Notes under the pieces: model-generated
What the model was told of the DNA's origin: nothing
The model's database searches: none
What the model saw: only the letters and a program-made list of their open reading frames with translations
NCBI RefSeq assembly: GCF_000504245.1
Contig: NZ_KI632509.1
Coordinates: forward strand, 5,421,502 to 5,485,501
DNA: 64,000 bases
Reading direction: 5' to 3'
DNA from: Haloechinothrix halophila YIM 93223
GTDB taxonomy: Bacteria; Actinomycetota; Actinomycetes; Mycobacteriales; Pseudonocardiaceae
Translations under genes and position numbers: made by a program
Shown here: positions 54,541 to 63,361 of the stretch, one piece after another
Numbering within the stretch: the stretch's first letter is position 1
How the letters are laid out: every line of letters starts with the position of its first letter

Positions 54541-54963
54541 GTGGCTGATGCACGAAAACGAAGCGACGACGCTGGCGACGAGCACGACGCAATCACTGCC
54601 GCACTCACGCGCAGGTACAAGGCGGGCGCAAGCATTCACGAGCTCGCTGAATCTACTGGCAAGTCCAGCGCGTTTATCCGCCGTATTCTCACTGATGCGG
54701 GTGTGCCACTGCGAAGCGCCGATCACACACCACCAGAGGATGCGAAACGCGCGGAAGCACATCGACTCCTTGACCAAGTACCCGAAGAAAGAATTCCCGA
54801 CGCAACCGAGTTCCTTCGCGCGCTTACCAGGCGAGAAACAACGCGGCCGACCCGGCGACGTTTTCGCACGGTCGGCGTCTTCGACGGTGAACCCAACCTC
54901 GGCAGGCGCGCCAAAGAAATCGCACGCCAGGAAATTGGTCGAGACTCGGGCAAAACGGCGTGA
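54541..54963 (+). CDS. HTH-domain antitoxin-like protein
   Basis: This 140-residue protein has an N-terminal helix-turn-helix (RYKAGASIHELAESTGKSSA and FIRRILTDAG), then an Arg-rich C-terminus. GTG 54541 follows GGGAGG and AAGG. Its stop overlaps the PIN gene start (GTGA), the arrangement of a type II toxin-antitoxin pair. It would bind the toxin and its own promoter. This gene is less GC-rich than its neighbours, a sign of transfer. Confidence 0.8.
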   Translation: MADARKRSDDAGDEHDAITAALTRRYKAGASIHELAESTGKSSAFIRRILTDAGVPLRSADHTPPEDAKRAEAHRLLDQVPEERIPDATEFLRALTRRETTRPTRRRFRTVGVFDGEPNLGRRAKEIARQEIGRDSGKTA

Positions 54964-55370
54964 TCATCGTTGATACCGGCCCCATCGTTGCCATGGGGAA
55001 CCGCCGGGACAACGATCACGAAGCGTGCACTGATCTACTGACAGCCACGCTCGAACCCTTGATCCTACCCGAGCCACTGCTCGTTGAGATCGGCTACATG
55101 CTGGGGTCACGCGCCAGCCCATTGGCAGAGGCGGGTTTCCTATACGACGTCGCTGACGGCATCTACACCGTCGAATCGATGTATCGCACCGACATCGAAA
55201 GAGCGGCCCACCTGGTCGAGAAGTACGCAGACCTGCCACTCGGCACGGCGGACGCATGCGTGGTGGCGCTGGCAGAACGACTCGGCGTCACCCGTATAGC
55301 AACCCTGGATGCTCGACATTTCGAGGTCGTGAAGCCGCGCCACACCTCCGGCTTCACGCTCCTGCCGTAG
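54960..55370 (+). CDS. PIN domain toxin (VapC family)
   Basis: This 136-residue PIN-domain ribonuclease carries the acidic residues expected: Asp in VDTGPIV, Glu in PLLVEIGYML, and Asp in LGTADACVVALAERLG and ATLDARHF. VapC toxins cleave tRNA or rRNA. GTG 54960 overlaps the antitoxin stop. Adjacent short repeats suggest the pair was acquired. Confidence 0.87.
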   Translation: MIIVDTGPIVAMGNRRDNDHEACTDLLTATLEPLILPEPLLVEIGYMLGSRASPLAEAGFLYDVADGIYTVESMYRTDIERAAHLVEKYADLPLGTADACVVALAERLGVTRIATLDARHFEVVKPRHTSGFTLLP

Positions 55371-55392
55371 CATGATGCCCCAGGAACCCGGC

Positions 55393-55413
55393 AGCGTTGT
55401 TGATCTACTTTCT
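55393..55413 (+). repeat. 21-nt flanking repeat, right copy
   Basis: GCGTTGTTGATCTACTTTCT plus one base, the right partner of the copy at 54332-54352, in the same orientation 23 bases after the toxin stop. Confidence 0.5.
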
Positions 55414-55524
55414 CTCCGAAGCAGCACCAGCCCCTGCCCGCAGGCCCAGCAAACTCGGGCTAACGAGCAGGGTGACTAGCCGACTCGACAGAAAGCCTGG
55501 CGGACAGCTCCGCCGAGCCGTAGC

Positions 55525-56676
55525 TCACTTCAGCAACTGCCGCGCCATCACCATGCGCTGGATCTGGTTGGTGCCCTCGTAGATCTGCGTAATCTTGGCG
55601 TCACGCATCATGCGCTCGACCGGGAAGTCGCGGGTGTAGCCCGCGCCGCCGAACAGCTGCACGGCGTCGGTGGTGACCTCCATGGCCACGTCGGAGGCGA
55701 ACGTCTTCGCGGCGCTGGAGGCGAACGACTTGTCCGCGTCGCCGCGCTCGACCTTGGCCGCCGCCGAGTACACCAGGTGCCGCGCGGCCTCCACCTTCAT
55801 CGCCATGTCGGCGAGCATGAACTGCACGCCCTGGAACTCGGCGATGGCCTTGCCGAACTGCTGGCGCTCCTTGACGTAGTCGATCGTCGCGTCGAGCGCG
55901 CCCTGCGCGATGCCGAGCGCCTGCGCGCCGATCGAGTGACGGGTGTGGTCCAGCGTGCTGAACGCGAGCTTGAGTCCCTGGCCTGGCTCACCGATGATCC
56001 GGTCACCGGGAATGGTGCAGTTCTCGAAGTAGATCTCGCGGGTCGGCGAACCCTTGATGCCGAGCTTGCGCTCCTTGGGACCGACGACGAAGCCGGGGTC
56101 CTCAGCATGCACCGCGAACGCCGAGATGCCAGCCGCCGGGTTCTTCGCGTCCGGGTCGGTCACGGCCATCACCGTGTACCAGCTCGACTCACCGGCATTG
56201 GTGATCCAGCACTTGGTGCCGTTGAGCACCCAGTTGTCGCCGTCGCGGATGGCCTTGGTGCGCATCGACGCCGGGTCGGAACCGGCCTCCCGCTCGGATA
56301 GCGCGTAGGACGCCGTCGCGCCGCCCGCGACGTCACCGAGCACCTTGTGCTTCAGCTCCTCGGACCCACCAAGGATGACGTTCATCGTGCCCAGCTTGTT
56401 CACCGCCGGGATCAGCGAGGACGACGCGCACACCCGCGCGACCTCTTCGATCACGATGTCGGTGGCGATCGCGTCCGCGCCCTGGCCGCCATACTCGTCG
56501 GGAATGTGAACGGCGCTGAAGCCGGCCTTGTTCAGTGCTTCCAGTGCCTCGACGGGGTAGCGCTCGGTCTCGTCGACCTCCTCGGCGTGCGGAGCGATCT
56601 CCTTCTCCGCCAGAGCACGCACCGCCGCACGGAGCTCCTCGTGTTCCTCTGCGAGCTGGTACAAGCCGTCGGACAC
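55525..56676 (-). CDS. fadE25: Acyl-CoA dehydrogenase FadE25
   Basis: This 383-residue flavoenzyme oxidises acyl-CoA; the Mtb FadE25 is used by branched or medium chains. It contains YALSEREAGSDPAS, KCWITNAGESSWYT, RKLGIKGSP, QFGKAIAEFQGVQFMLADMA and IYEGTNQIQR with the catalytic Glu. Start GTG 56676 has GAGGTG six bases upstream; GTG 56685 is weaker. Corresponds to Rv3274c, adjacent to purE and purK as there. Confidence 0.91.
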   Translation of the reverse strand: MSDGLYQLAEEHEELRAAVRALAEKEIAPHAEEVDETERYPVEALEALNKAGFSAVHIPDEYGGQGADAIATDIVIEEVARVCASSSLIPAVNKLGTMNVILGGSEELKHKVLGDVAGGATASYALSEREAGSDPASMRTKAIRDGDNWVLNGTKCWITNAGESSWYTVMAVTDPDAKNPAAGISAFAVHAEDPGFVVGPKERKLGIKGSPTREIYFENCTIPGDRIIGEPGQGLKLAFSTLDHTRHSIGAQALGIAQGALDATIDYVKERQQFGKAIAEFQGVQFMLADMAMKVEAARHLVYSAAAKVERGDADKSFASSAAKTFASDVAMEVTTDAVQLFGGAGYTRDFPVERMMRDAKITQIYEGTNQIQRMVMARQLLK

Positions 56677-56786
56677 CAGTGTCACCTCATTCGAGTCAGG
56701 GCAGCTGCAATCCCCGCCATGTTATCGCTCGTTCACATTATTGCGGAGTTGCGATTCGTCACATCACCTACCGCGGGCGACGCAGG

Positions 56787-57293
56787 TCACCGCTTTCCCG
56801 CGCGGTCACGCAGTGCTTCGTCCTTGGCCAATACCAGGTCCGAGAGCTCGGCTTGGAATCTCGCCATGCGGTCACGCAGCCCGGCGTCGCTCGCCGCGAG
56901 TATCCGCACCGCGAGCAGCCCGGCGTTACGCGCGCCGCCGACCGAGACCGTGGCGACCGGCACCCCGGCTGGCATCTGCACGATGGACAACAGCGAGTCG
57001 AGACCGTCGAGGTGCTTCAGCGGCACCGGCACGCCGATCACCGGCAGCACCGTGGCGGAGGCGACCATGCCGGGCAGATGCGCGGCACCGCCAGCCCCCG
57101 CGATGATCACCTGAATGCCCCGCTCAGCGGCGGTGCGGGCGTAGTCGAGCATCCGCTGCGGCGTGCGGTGCGCCGAGTACACGCCCACCTCGTAGGCAAC
57201 GTCGAACTCGTCAAGTGCCTGCCCCGCGGCCTCGAGCACGGGCCAGTCCGAGTCGCTGCCCATGATCACGCCGACCCGAGCATCCGTCGTCAT
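56787..57293 (-). CDS. purE: N5-carboxyaminoimidazole ribonucleotide mutase
   Basis: This 168-residue class I PurE has [30 protein letters not shown] and [15 protein letters not shown]. It moves the carboxyl of N5-CAIR to make CAIR in purine synthesis. ATG 57293 follows AAGGAG. It sits 9 bp after purK, so the two are one operon. Confidence 0.95.
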   Translation of the reverse strand: MTTDARVGVIMGSDSDWPVLEAAGQALDEFDVAYEVGVYSAHRTPQRMLDYARTAAERGIQVIIAGAGGAAHLPGMVASATVLPVIGVPVPLKHLDGLDSLLSIVQMPAGVPVATVSVGGARNAGLLAVRILAASDAGLRDRMARFQAELSDLVLAKDEALRDRAGKR

Positions 57294-57302
57294 GAAAGCT
57301 CC

Positions 57303-58487
57303 TTAGTGGATCTCGTACCCGTCGAGCCATTCCGCGTGCGACAGCCAGTGCGCCGCGAGACGTCCCCGCTCAACGAGGTCGGCGAAGCTGTCGGCGAGGA
57401 AGTTCACGTGGCCCAGCTTGCGGCCCGGCCGCTCCTCCTTGCCGTAGAGGTGCACGTGCGCGTCCGGATATCGCGCGAACAGGTGATGCAGCCGCTCGTC
57501 CGGGCCCATCGCGGGCTTCTCCGGCGCGCCGAGCACGTTCGCCATCACGCAGGCGGGCGCCAGCGGGTCCGTCGCGCCGAGTGGGTAGTCCAGCACCGCA
57601 CGCAGGTGCTGTTCGAACTGCGACGTCCGCGCGCCGTCCATGGTCCAGTGCCCCGAGTTGTGCGGACGCATCGCCAGCTCGTTGACCAGCACGCCGTCTG
57701 GCGTCTCGAACAGTTCCACCGCGAGCACCCCGACGACGTCGAGCGCGTCCGCGATACGCAGCGCGAGTTCCTGCGCGTCGTGCGCCGCATCCTCGGACAG
57801 CTTGGGCGCGGGCGCCAGCACCTCGGTGTTGATGCCGTCGCGCTGCACCGTCTCCACGACCGGCCACGCCGCTCCCTGCCCGAACGGCGAACGTGCCACC
57901 AGCGCGGACAACTCGCGCACCATGGTGACCTTCTCCTCGGCGAGTAGCGGCGTCCCGGCGTCCAGCAGCGTCGTGTCCAGTGACGTCACCTCGTCCGGCG
58001 AGTCCACCATCCACACGCCCTTGCCGTCGTAGCCGCCGCGCGCCGCCTTGAGCACCACCGGCCAGCCGTGCGTGTCACCAAACGCGATGAGGTCCTCGGG
58101 CTTCTCAATCGGGGCGTAGGCCGGTACCGGGCAGCCGATGTCGGACAACCGCCTCCGCATGACCAGCTTGTCCTGCGCGTGCAGCAGGGCGTCCGGGCCA
58201 GGCCGCACCACGACGCCGGACGCCGCGAGTGCGTGCAGATGGTCAGACGGCACGTGTTCGTGGTCGAACGTCAGGACGTCGACGCCCGCCGCGAACGACC
58301 GCAGCGCGTCGAGGTCGGTGTGATGGCCAGTCACGACCTTGCCCGCGACGAGCCCTGCCGAGTCCAGCTCGCCTGCCGCGAGCACATGCAGCGACTGGCC
58401 GAGCGCGATCGACGCCTGGTGCGTCATCCTGGCAAGCTGACCGCCGCCGACCATGCCGACGATCGGGAGACCGGTGTGTGCGTCCAT
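57303..58487 (-). CDS. purK: N5-carboxyaminoimidazole ribonucleotide synthase
   Basis: This 394-residue ATP-grasp enzyme carboxylates AIR using ATP and bicarbonate. It opens with VGMVGGGQLARMTHQA, then has GYDGKGVW in the grasp loop, EEKVTMVRELSALVARS and NELAMRPHNSGHWTMDG. ATG 58487. First gene of the purK-purE pair. Confidence 0.94.
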   Translation of the reverse strand: MDAHTGLPIVGMVGGGQLARMTHQASIALGQSLHVLAAGELDSAGLVAGKVVTGHHTDLDALRSFAAGVDVLTFDHEHVPSDHLHALAASGVVVRPGPDALLHAQDKLVMRRRLSDIGCPVPAYAPIEKPEDLIAFGDTHGWPVVLKAARGGYDGKGVWMVDSPDEVTSLDTTLLDAGTPLLAEEKVTMVRELSALVARSPFGQGAAWPVVETVQRDGINTEVLAPAPKLSEDAAHDAQELALRIADALDVVGVLAVELFETPDGVLVNELAMRPHNSGHWTMDGARTSQFEQHLRAVLDYPLGATDPLAPACVMANVLGAPEKPAMGPDERLHHLFARYPDAHVHLYGKEERPGRKLGHVNFLADSFADLVERGRLAAHWLSHAEWLDGYEIH

Positions 58488-58535
58488 GTGTGCGGGCGAA
58501 TCCCCTGGTTGTGGCGGTGCGTACGGCTTACCAGC

Positions 58536-59792
58536 CTAGCCGGTGACCTCGCGCACGCCCGTCGGCGGTCGTCGCGCCTGCGGTCTGCGCCACTCCTTGA
58601 CGAACGCGGCGGCGCCCAGCGCCAGCGGCACGTACAGGTAGGCATTGCCCAGCACGTGGTCCAGCACCGACCAGCCGTCCGGGTCCCGGCCGCCCGGGAG
58701 GATCAGCAAGACGTAACTGCCGAACACGACGAGAACGGCGGCGAGGGTGGCGAGCCGCTTCGGCGCGGCGGTGACGGGGCTCTGCACCCCAGCGAGCAGC
58801 GTGACCAGCAGCGGGATCACCCACACCCAGTGGTGCGTCCAGGACACCGGCGAGATGAGCAGTCCGTATCCCGCGGTGACCAAAACGGCGCGCAGCTCGT
58901 CGCCGCTGCGGTGGTAGCGCAGCATCAACCACACGGCAGGCGGAGCCAGTAGGGCACCGATGCCGAGCGCGACCGTTATGGACCACGGCGCTTGCTCGGT
59001 GAGCCGCAGTGCGAGGCCGTTGAGCGCCTGGTTGTCCGACCAGTGGATGGTGCCGATGCGGGTGGGGTCGGAGACGGCCCGCGTCCAGTAACGGACGACA
59101 TCGTGCGGGATGAGCGCGAGCATCGCCGCCTGCAGGGCCACGAACGTGGCCACCGCGCGCAGCGCGTCCCGCCAACGGCCGGTGAAAAGCAGGTGCGGCA
59201 CGAAGATCAGCGGTGTGAGTTTCACGGCGGCGGCGACACCGATCAGCACGCCCCCCGCGCGGTTGCCGCGCGCGGTGAGCACCAGAACATCCACCAGGAT
59301 CAACGCGAGCAGGATCAAGTTCACCTGGCCGAGTGAAACCGTGCGCCAGACGGGTTCCAGCAGCAGCACCGCCACCGTGATGGCCACGACCACAAGCGGC
59401 CCCCCGCCGAGCACGCCGGGCGCCCGGGTGCCGTGGGTGGCGCGGGCAGCTCGGATCGAGAGCACCACCACGAGACCCGCTGCGACGATGGAGATCGCGC
59501 CGAGCATGCCCCAAGCAACCGGCGCCGCGAACGCCGCCAGCGGAACGAACAGCAGCGCGGCGGCGGGCGGGTAGGTGAACGGCAGCTGCGCCCACTCCGG
59601 CTCGAACGCCAGTGTGTCGGTGTCGTAGAGCGGGTCGCCGTGCAGCAACGTCAGCGCACCTGCCCGATAGACCGCGCTGTCCATGCCGAGCGGCCAGTCG
59701 GCAAGCCAACCGAGGACGCCGACGACGAGTGGCACGGCCGCCAGCGCCCCGAACAGCGCGACCGCACCCCCGCGGAAGCTCAGATGATGCAC
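58536..59792 (-). CDS. GT87 family polyprenol-linked mannosyltransferase-like protein
   Basis: This 418-residue integral protein with about 10 helices belongs to the DUF2029/GT87 group. It has GMDSAVYRAGALTLLHGDPLY, TYPPAAALLFVPL, SLGQVNLILL and SPVSWTHHWVWVIPL. Such enzymes (for example PimE) use decaprenyl-phosphate mannose to elongate lipomannan or PIM. Substrate here is inferred. Start ATG 59792. Confidence 0.86.
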   Translation of the reverse strand: MHHLSFRGGAVALFGALAAVPLVVGVLGWLADWPLGMDSAVYRAGALTLLHGDPLYDTDTLAFEPEWAQLPFTYPPAAALLFVPLAAFAAPVAWGMLGAISIVAAGLVVVLSIRAARATHGTRAPGVLGGGPLVVVAITVAVLLLEPVWRTVSLGQVNLILLALILVDVLVLTARGNRAGGVLIGVAAAVKLTPLIFVPHLLFTGRWRDALRAVATFVALQAAMLALIPHDVVRYWTRAVSDPTRIGTIHWSDNQALNGLALRLTEQAPWSITVALGIGALLAPPAVWLMLRYHRSGDELRAVLVTAGYGLLISPVSWTHHWVWVIPLLVTLLAGVQSPVTAAPKRLATLAAVLVVFGSYVLLILPGGRDPDGWSVLDHVLGNAYLYVPLALGAAAFVKEWRRPQARRPPTGVREVTG

Positions 59793-59852
59793 GCGACCCA
59801 GTGTCGCAGGCGGGGCGGCCGAGCGTTCCCCCGACAGGTGGTGCGTGCGGCG

Positions 59853-60767
59853 CTACCGCCGCGCGATCCGGCGCAACAGCGCGCAGGACTCCTCAAACGT
59901 CGGGTGAAGCCGCACGAGGGAGATCGCGGGGCTGCTGACGTCGCCGAGCTGCGGGTCGGCGTGTATCCGCTCGGTGATCTCCCGTCGCAGGGCGACGGCA
60001 TGAGCGGCGATGTCCATGTCGCGGTCGACAAGCACGGCGAGCACGGATGGCCCGAGCGCTGCCGACGTCTCCGGCCCGTCGAATACCGACCGCAGCGCGT
60101 CGCCAGCGAGGATCATCGCGGCCAACCGCGACCAGCTGCCCATGCTTCCGAGGTCGAAGGACACGGTGAGCAGCAGCGCGTGCTCTGTGGGGCAGCGCCC
60201 GTCCCGCGCCGCACCCCGGTACACCTCGGCCAGCCTGGTGCGCAGGTAGGACGCACTCGGCAACCCGGTGAGTGGATCGGTGACCTCGGTGTGCGCGTAG
60301 TTGTCCAGCGCGACGTCCGCCCAGGCGAGCGCGGTGACCCGCACCAGGCGGGACGGCGTGGCGTCGATGTCCGGCACGACGAACCCGCCGTGACGGTCAC
60401 CGTCCGCGACGACGGCGTGCAGCGCGGCGAGATCGGTGAGCGTCTCGTCCAGCCCCGCGCCGGAAGCGGCGCGGGCTCTGCCCAGTCCGGACACGGCAGC
60501 CTCGCTCGAGCCGTTCGCGCTCAGTGCGGCGCAGACGGTGTCCACTTCGGGTAGTCCCCAGTCGCTAGGGAAGCGCCACCCTGCCGCGAGGCTCGCGCTC
60601 CGCCACTTCGCACGTAGTGTCCGCGCGGTGCTGTCGAGCGAACCGCCGTCGCCGCGCTCGGCGCTATCGACGTCCGGTACGGCGGTCACGCCACCGTCGA
60701 ACGGATGCTCCTCGTCCTCCGAGTGAGCACCGGCGGCTGGCCCATCCACCACAGTGCGACCCTTCAT
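59853..60767 (-). CDS. Degenerate GGDEF-domain protein
   Basis: This 304-residue protein has a GGDEF-like domain whose opening DPLTGLPSASYLRTRLAEVY (residues 164 onward) is clear. At the expected active site the sequence is ALGPSVLAVLVDRD (237-250), so the GG(D/E)EF residues are lost and no c-di-GMP synthesis is expected. The first 160 residues show no recognised sensor domain. ATG 60767. It might bind nucleotide or partner protein. Confidence 0.75.
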   Translation of the reverse strand: MKGRTVVDGPAAGAHSEDEEHPFDGGVTAVPDVDSAERGDGGSLDSTARTLRAKWRSASLAAGWRFPSDWGLPEVDTVCAALSANGSSEAAVSGLGRARAASGAGLDETLTDLAALHAVVADGDRHGGFVVPDIDATPSRLVRVTALAWADVALDNYAHTEVTDPLTGLPSASYLRTRLAEVYRGAARDGRCPTEHALLLTVSFDLGSMGSWSRLAAMILAGDALRSVFDGPETSAALGPSVLAVLVDRDMDIAAHAVALRREITERIHADPQLGDVSSPAISLVRLHPTFEESCALLRRIARR

Positions 60768-61117
60768 GTTGACTTCGACGCCGCCCGCGCCTGCACGCTC
60801 CGTGAAAGCGAAGGCGGTAGCTCATAAGGAACTCGTCTCTGGAGACGCCAGGCATCGGCCCACGTGACGGCGACGATCAGGAAACTTCCGTCTCGGACAC
60901 CCCCGATAACCATTACTGCGGGTAACACGGATGATGTGTTTCCGGCCCGCGTTTCGGGCCGTATCCAGGTATTCTGCGAGACCGTTATGCCAGATGTAAC
61001 CGACCCACATCGTGACTGAACCATGGTTCTCAGTCACACTGTGGACTTGGCGCCGTCGCGCTACCAGCGGCTGCGCCAGGCTGGCACGTCGAGCCAGCGC
61101 AAGCCAGGAGGAGCCCA
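60768..61117. other. Divergent regulatory region, 350 bp
   Basis: Lies between the GGDEF-like gene and the sigma/anti-sigma fusion. It contains the dyad at 61012-61037 and the SD AGGAGG at 61106-61111. No ECF-type promoter is convincing. Confidence 0.5.
61012..61037. promoter_or_regulatory. Imperfect dyad upstream of the sigma fusion
   Basis: GTGACTGA (61012-61019) pairs with the copy TCAGTCAC near 61030-61037 around the perfect core GAACCATGGTTC (61018-61029), with two unpaired bases. It is a candidate operator; no partner regulator is known. Confidence 0.45.
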
Positions 61118-63298
61118 GTGTCGACCGTCCCCGCCACACCTGATGGCAACAGCGACGCCGAACTGATCGCCGCTGTTCGCGACGGCGACCTCGCCGCATA
61201 CGGCACGCTCTACGAGCGGCACGTCTCCGCCGCGTACAACCTCGCCCGGCAGCTCGCACGCTCAAGCTCCGAGGCGGACGACCTGGTCAGCGAGGCGTTC
61301 GCGAAGGTACTCGACACGCTGCGCGCCGGGAAGGGGCCCGACAGCGCGTTCCGCGCGTACCTGCTCACCGCGCTGCGGCACACCGCATACGACAAGACCC
61401 GCAAGGACAAGCGCGTCGACCTCAACGAGGACATGAGCGAGGCGACCGGCGCGCTCGGCGGAGCGCTGACGGTGCCGTTCTCCGACACCGCCGTCGCTGG
61501 GCTGGAACGGTCCATGGCGGCCAAGGCGTTCGCCAAGCTGCCGGAACGCTGGCAGGCGGTGCTCTGGCACACCGAGATCGAGCAGCAGTCACCCGCCGAG
61601 GTGGCCCCGATCCTCGGGCTGACGCCGAATAGCGTTTCCGCGCTCGCCTACCGTGCGCGGGAAGGGCTGCGGCAGGCATACCTGCAGGTGCACCTGGCCG
61701 AGACGACGGAGAAGCGGTGCCGCGCGACGGCCGACCGGCTCGGCGCGTGGACCCGCGACGGGCTGTCCAAACGCGAGCGCGCGCAGGTCGAGGCGCACCT
61801 CGACGAGTGCGAACGGTGCCGTGCGCTCGCCGCTGAGCTGGCCGACGTCAACGGCGCGCTGCGCGCGGTCATCGCACCGCTCGTGCTCGGCGGCGCGGCG
61901 CTGGCCTACCTCGCGACGGCGGGCGCGGGCAAGGCAGCCGCCGCGACTGCCGGGGCGGCTGCGGCCGGTGCCGCGGCGACTACGGGCGCCGCCGCGTCGT
62001 CGTCAGGTGGCGCCGGTGGCGCTGCTGGTGCGGCCGCTGGCGCTCCTCGGCAGTTCCTCGGCGTCGCGGCGTCCGGCGTCGCGATCGCCGCCGCCGTCGC
62101 CGTCGGTCTGACCGCTGGCGGCGGGCAACAGGTCCCGCAGGCGATCCAGCCGCAGGCTGACGCGCCCACGACGAGCGAGCCCGCGCCTGAGTCTCCGAAG
62201 CCCGCACCGGAGTCACCGGCGGAGGATCCAGCCATTCCCCCGGCGCCGCCACCCGTCCAGCCGCAGACCGTGCCAGAGCGGGCACCCGCGCCCCCTGCGC
62301 TGCCCGCGCCGCCGGAACTCGTGGTGACCACCCCGGACGACGGCATCCAGCTTGAGCCGGGCGGTGGTCCGGTGGACTTGCCGATCACGGTTCGCAACGA
62401 GGGCGAAACCAAATCCGATCCGGTCGTGGTGACCCTCGATCTACCCCAGGGTGTGCGGGCGATCCCGCCACCCGGTGGTGGTGGCGGCGCGCCAATGTCG
62501 GCCCAGACGGCCCAGCGCCGCGACACCGCCGCGCCGCGGTCGGGGCGCACCGTGCGCTGCCCCGGCGGCAAGGGCAAGGTCAGCTGCAGTTCCGGCAGGG
62601 GTCTGGAACCAGGCGAGTCGGTCACGCTGCTGTTCCGGCTGATCGCGGACAAGCGCGCCGATCCAGGCAAGATCAGGGGAACGGTGTCGAGCGGCAACGC
62701 GCAGCCGCTGGTGATCACCGTGCCGTACGAGGTGCCCCCACCCCCGCCACCGCCGCCGCCCGCCGACGGCGTCGAGCTGGACGTCCACAACGTCGGGCGA
62801 GTCCTGAAGATCGGTGTCACCAACACGGGCGAGACGACCAAGCGCGCCGTCGTCGTCATCGACCAGCCGATGTTGGCGCACGGCGGGCACGGCAAGGCCA
62901 GCTGCACCGACGACGCGGAGAGCACCACCTGCCGTACCAACGAACCGCTCGCGCCGGGTGACGACGTGCACTTCCACACCGTGATGTCCGGCTTCCCCGA
63001 GAACGAGAAGATCGTGGTGACCGCGCGCATCGGCAAGGGTTCGGACACCGAGGAGGTCTCGGTCCGCTGCATTGGTGGCAAGGTCTGCGCGCCCGACGAC
63101 ACCAAGCCGCCGCTCCCCGCGGAGCAGAGCGAGAACGGCCCGCCGAGCACGACACCGTCCGGGCCACCAAATACGACACCGCCGTCCAACGGGCCAGGCC
63201 GCAGCGGGGACGCCCCCGGTCACGAGTCCCGCTCCGGCAAGGACTCCGGGCCGCGTGGCCTGCGAAGTCTGCTGGTTTCGCTGCTCAACTACCCCTAG
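61118..63298 (+). CDS. Sigma factor fused to zinc anti-sigma, membrane and surface domains
   Basis: This 726-residue protein joins an ECF sigma-70 module (region 2 about 27-100, region 4 about 140-190, LGLTPNSVSALAYRAREGLR) to a ZAS domain (Cys201, and H227-x3-C231-x2-C234). A hydrophobic segment (about 313-334) probably spans the membrane. A Pro-rich stretch (340-405), two beta-sandwich-like domains with Cys pairs (about 405-690) and a basic tail would lie outside. It would act as a sensor and sigma factor in one chain. Other fusions exist in actinobacteria, but I do not recognise this layout. GTG 61118 follows AGGAGG by six bases. Confidence 0.85.
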   Translation: MSTVPATPDGNSDAELIAAVRDGDLAAYGTLYERHVSAAYNLARQLARSSSEADDLVSEAFAKVLDTLRAGKGPDSAFRAYLLTALRHTAYDKTRKDKRVDLNEDMSEATGALGGALTVPFSDTAVAGLERSMAAKAFAKLPERWQAVLWHTEIEQQSPAEVAPILGLTPNSVSALAYRAREGLRQAYLQVHLAETTEKRCRATADRLGAWTRDGLSKRERAQVEAHLDECERCRALAAELADVNGALRAVIAPLVLGGAALAYLATAGAGKAAAATAGAAAAGAAATTGAAASSSGGAGGAAGAAAGAPRQFLGVAASGVAIAAAVAVGLTAGGGQQVPQAIQPQADAPTTSEPAPESPKPAPESPAEDPAIPPAPPPVQPQTVPERAPAPPALPAPPELVVTTPDDGIQLEPGGGPVDLPITVRNEGETKSDPVVVTLDLPQGVRAIPPPGGGGGAPMSAQTAQRRDTAAPRSGRTVRCPGGKGKVSCSSGRGLEPGESVTLLFRLIADKRADPGKIRGTVSSGNAQPLVITVPYEVPPPPPPPPPADGVELDVHNVGRVLKIGVTNTGETTKRAVVVIDQPMLAHGGHGKASCTDDAESTTCRTNEPLAPGDDVHFHTVMSGFPENEKIVVTARIGKGSDTEEVSVRCIGGKVCAPDDTKPPLPAEQSENGPPSTTPSGPPNTTPPSNGPGRSGDAPGHESRSGKDSGPRGLRSLLVSLLNYP

Positions 63299-63348
63299 CG
63301 CAGCCGGCCAGTAAGACAGTTCCGACCGACCGCGGTATCGCGCGCAAG

Positions 63349-63354
63349 TACACT
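63349..63354 (+). promoter_or_regulatory. Leaderless -10 element of the GtrA gene
   Basis: TACACT ends seven bases before GTG 63362, with no ribosome site. Confidence 0.5.
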
Positions 63355-63361
63355 CCGCCCC

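Noticed and set aside
54548-54973. Second ORF overlapping the antitoxin gene
   Set aside because: Shadow frame; the GTG 54541 frame has a clear HTH and overlaps the PIN start.
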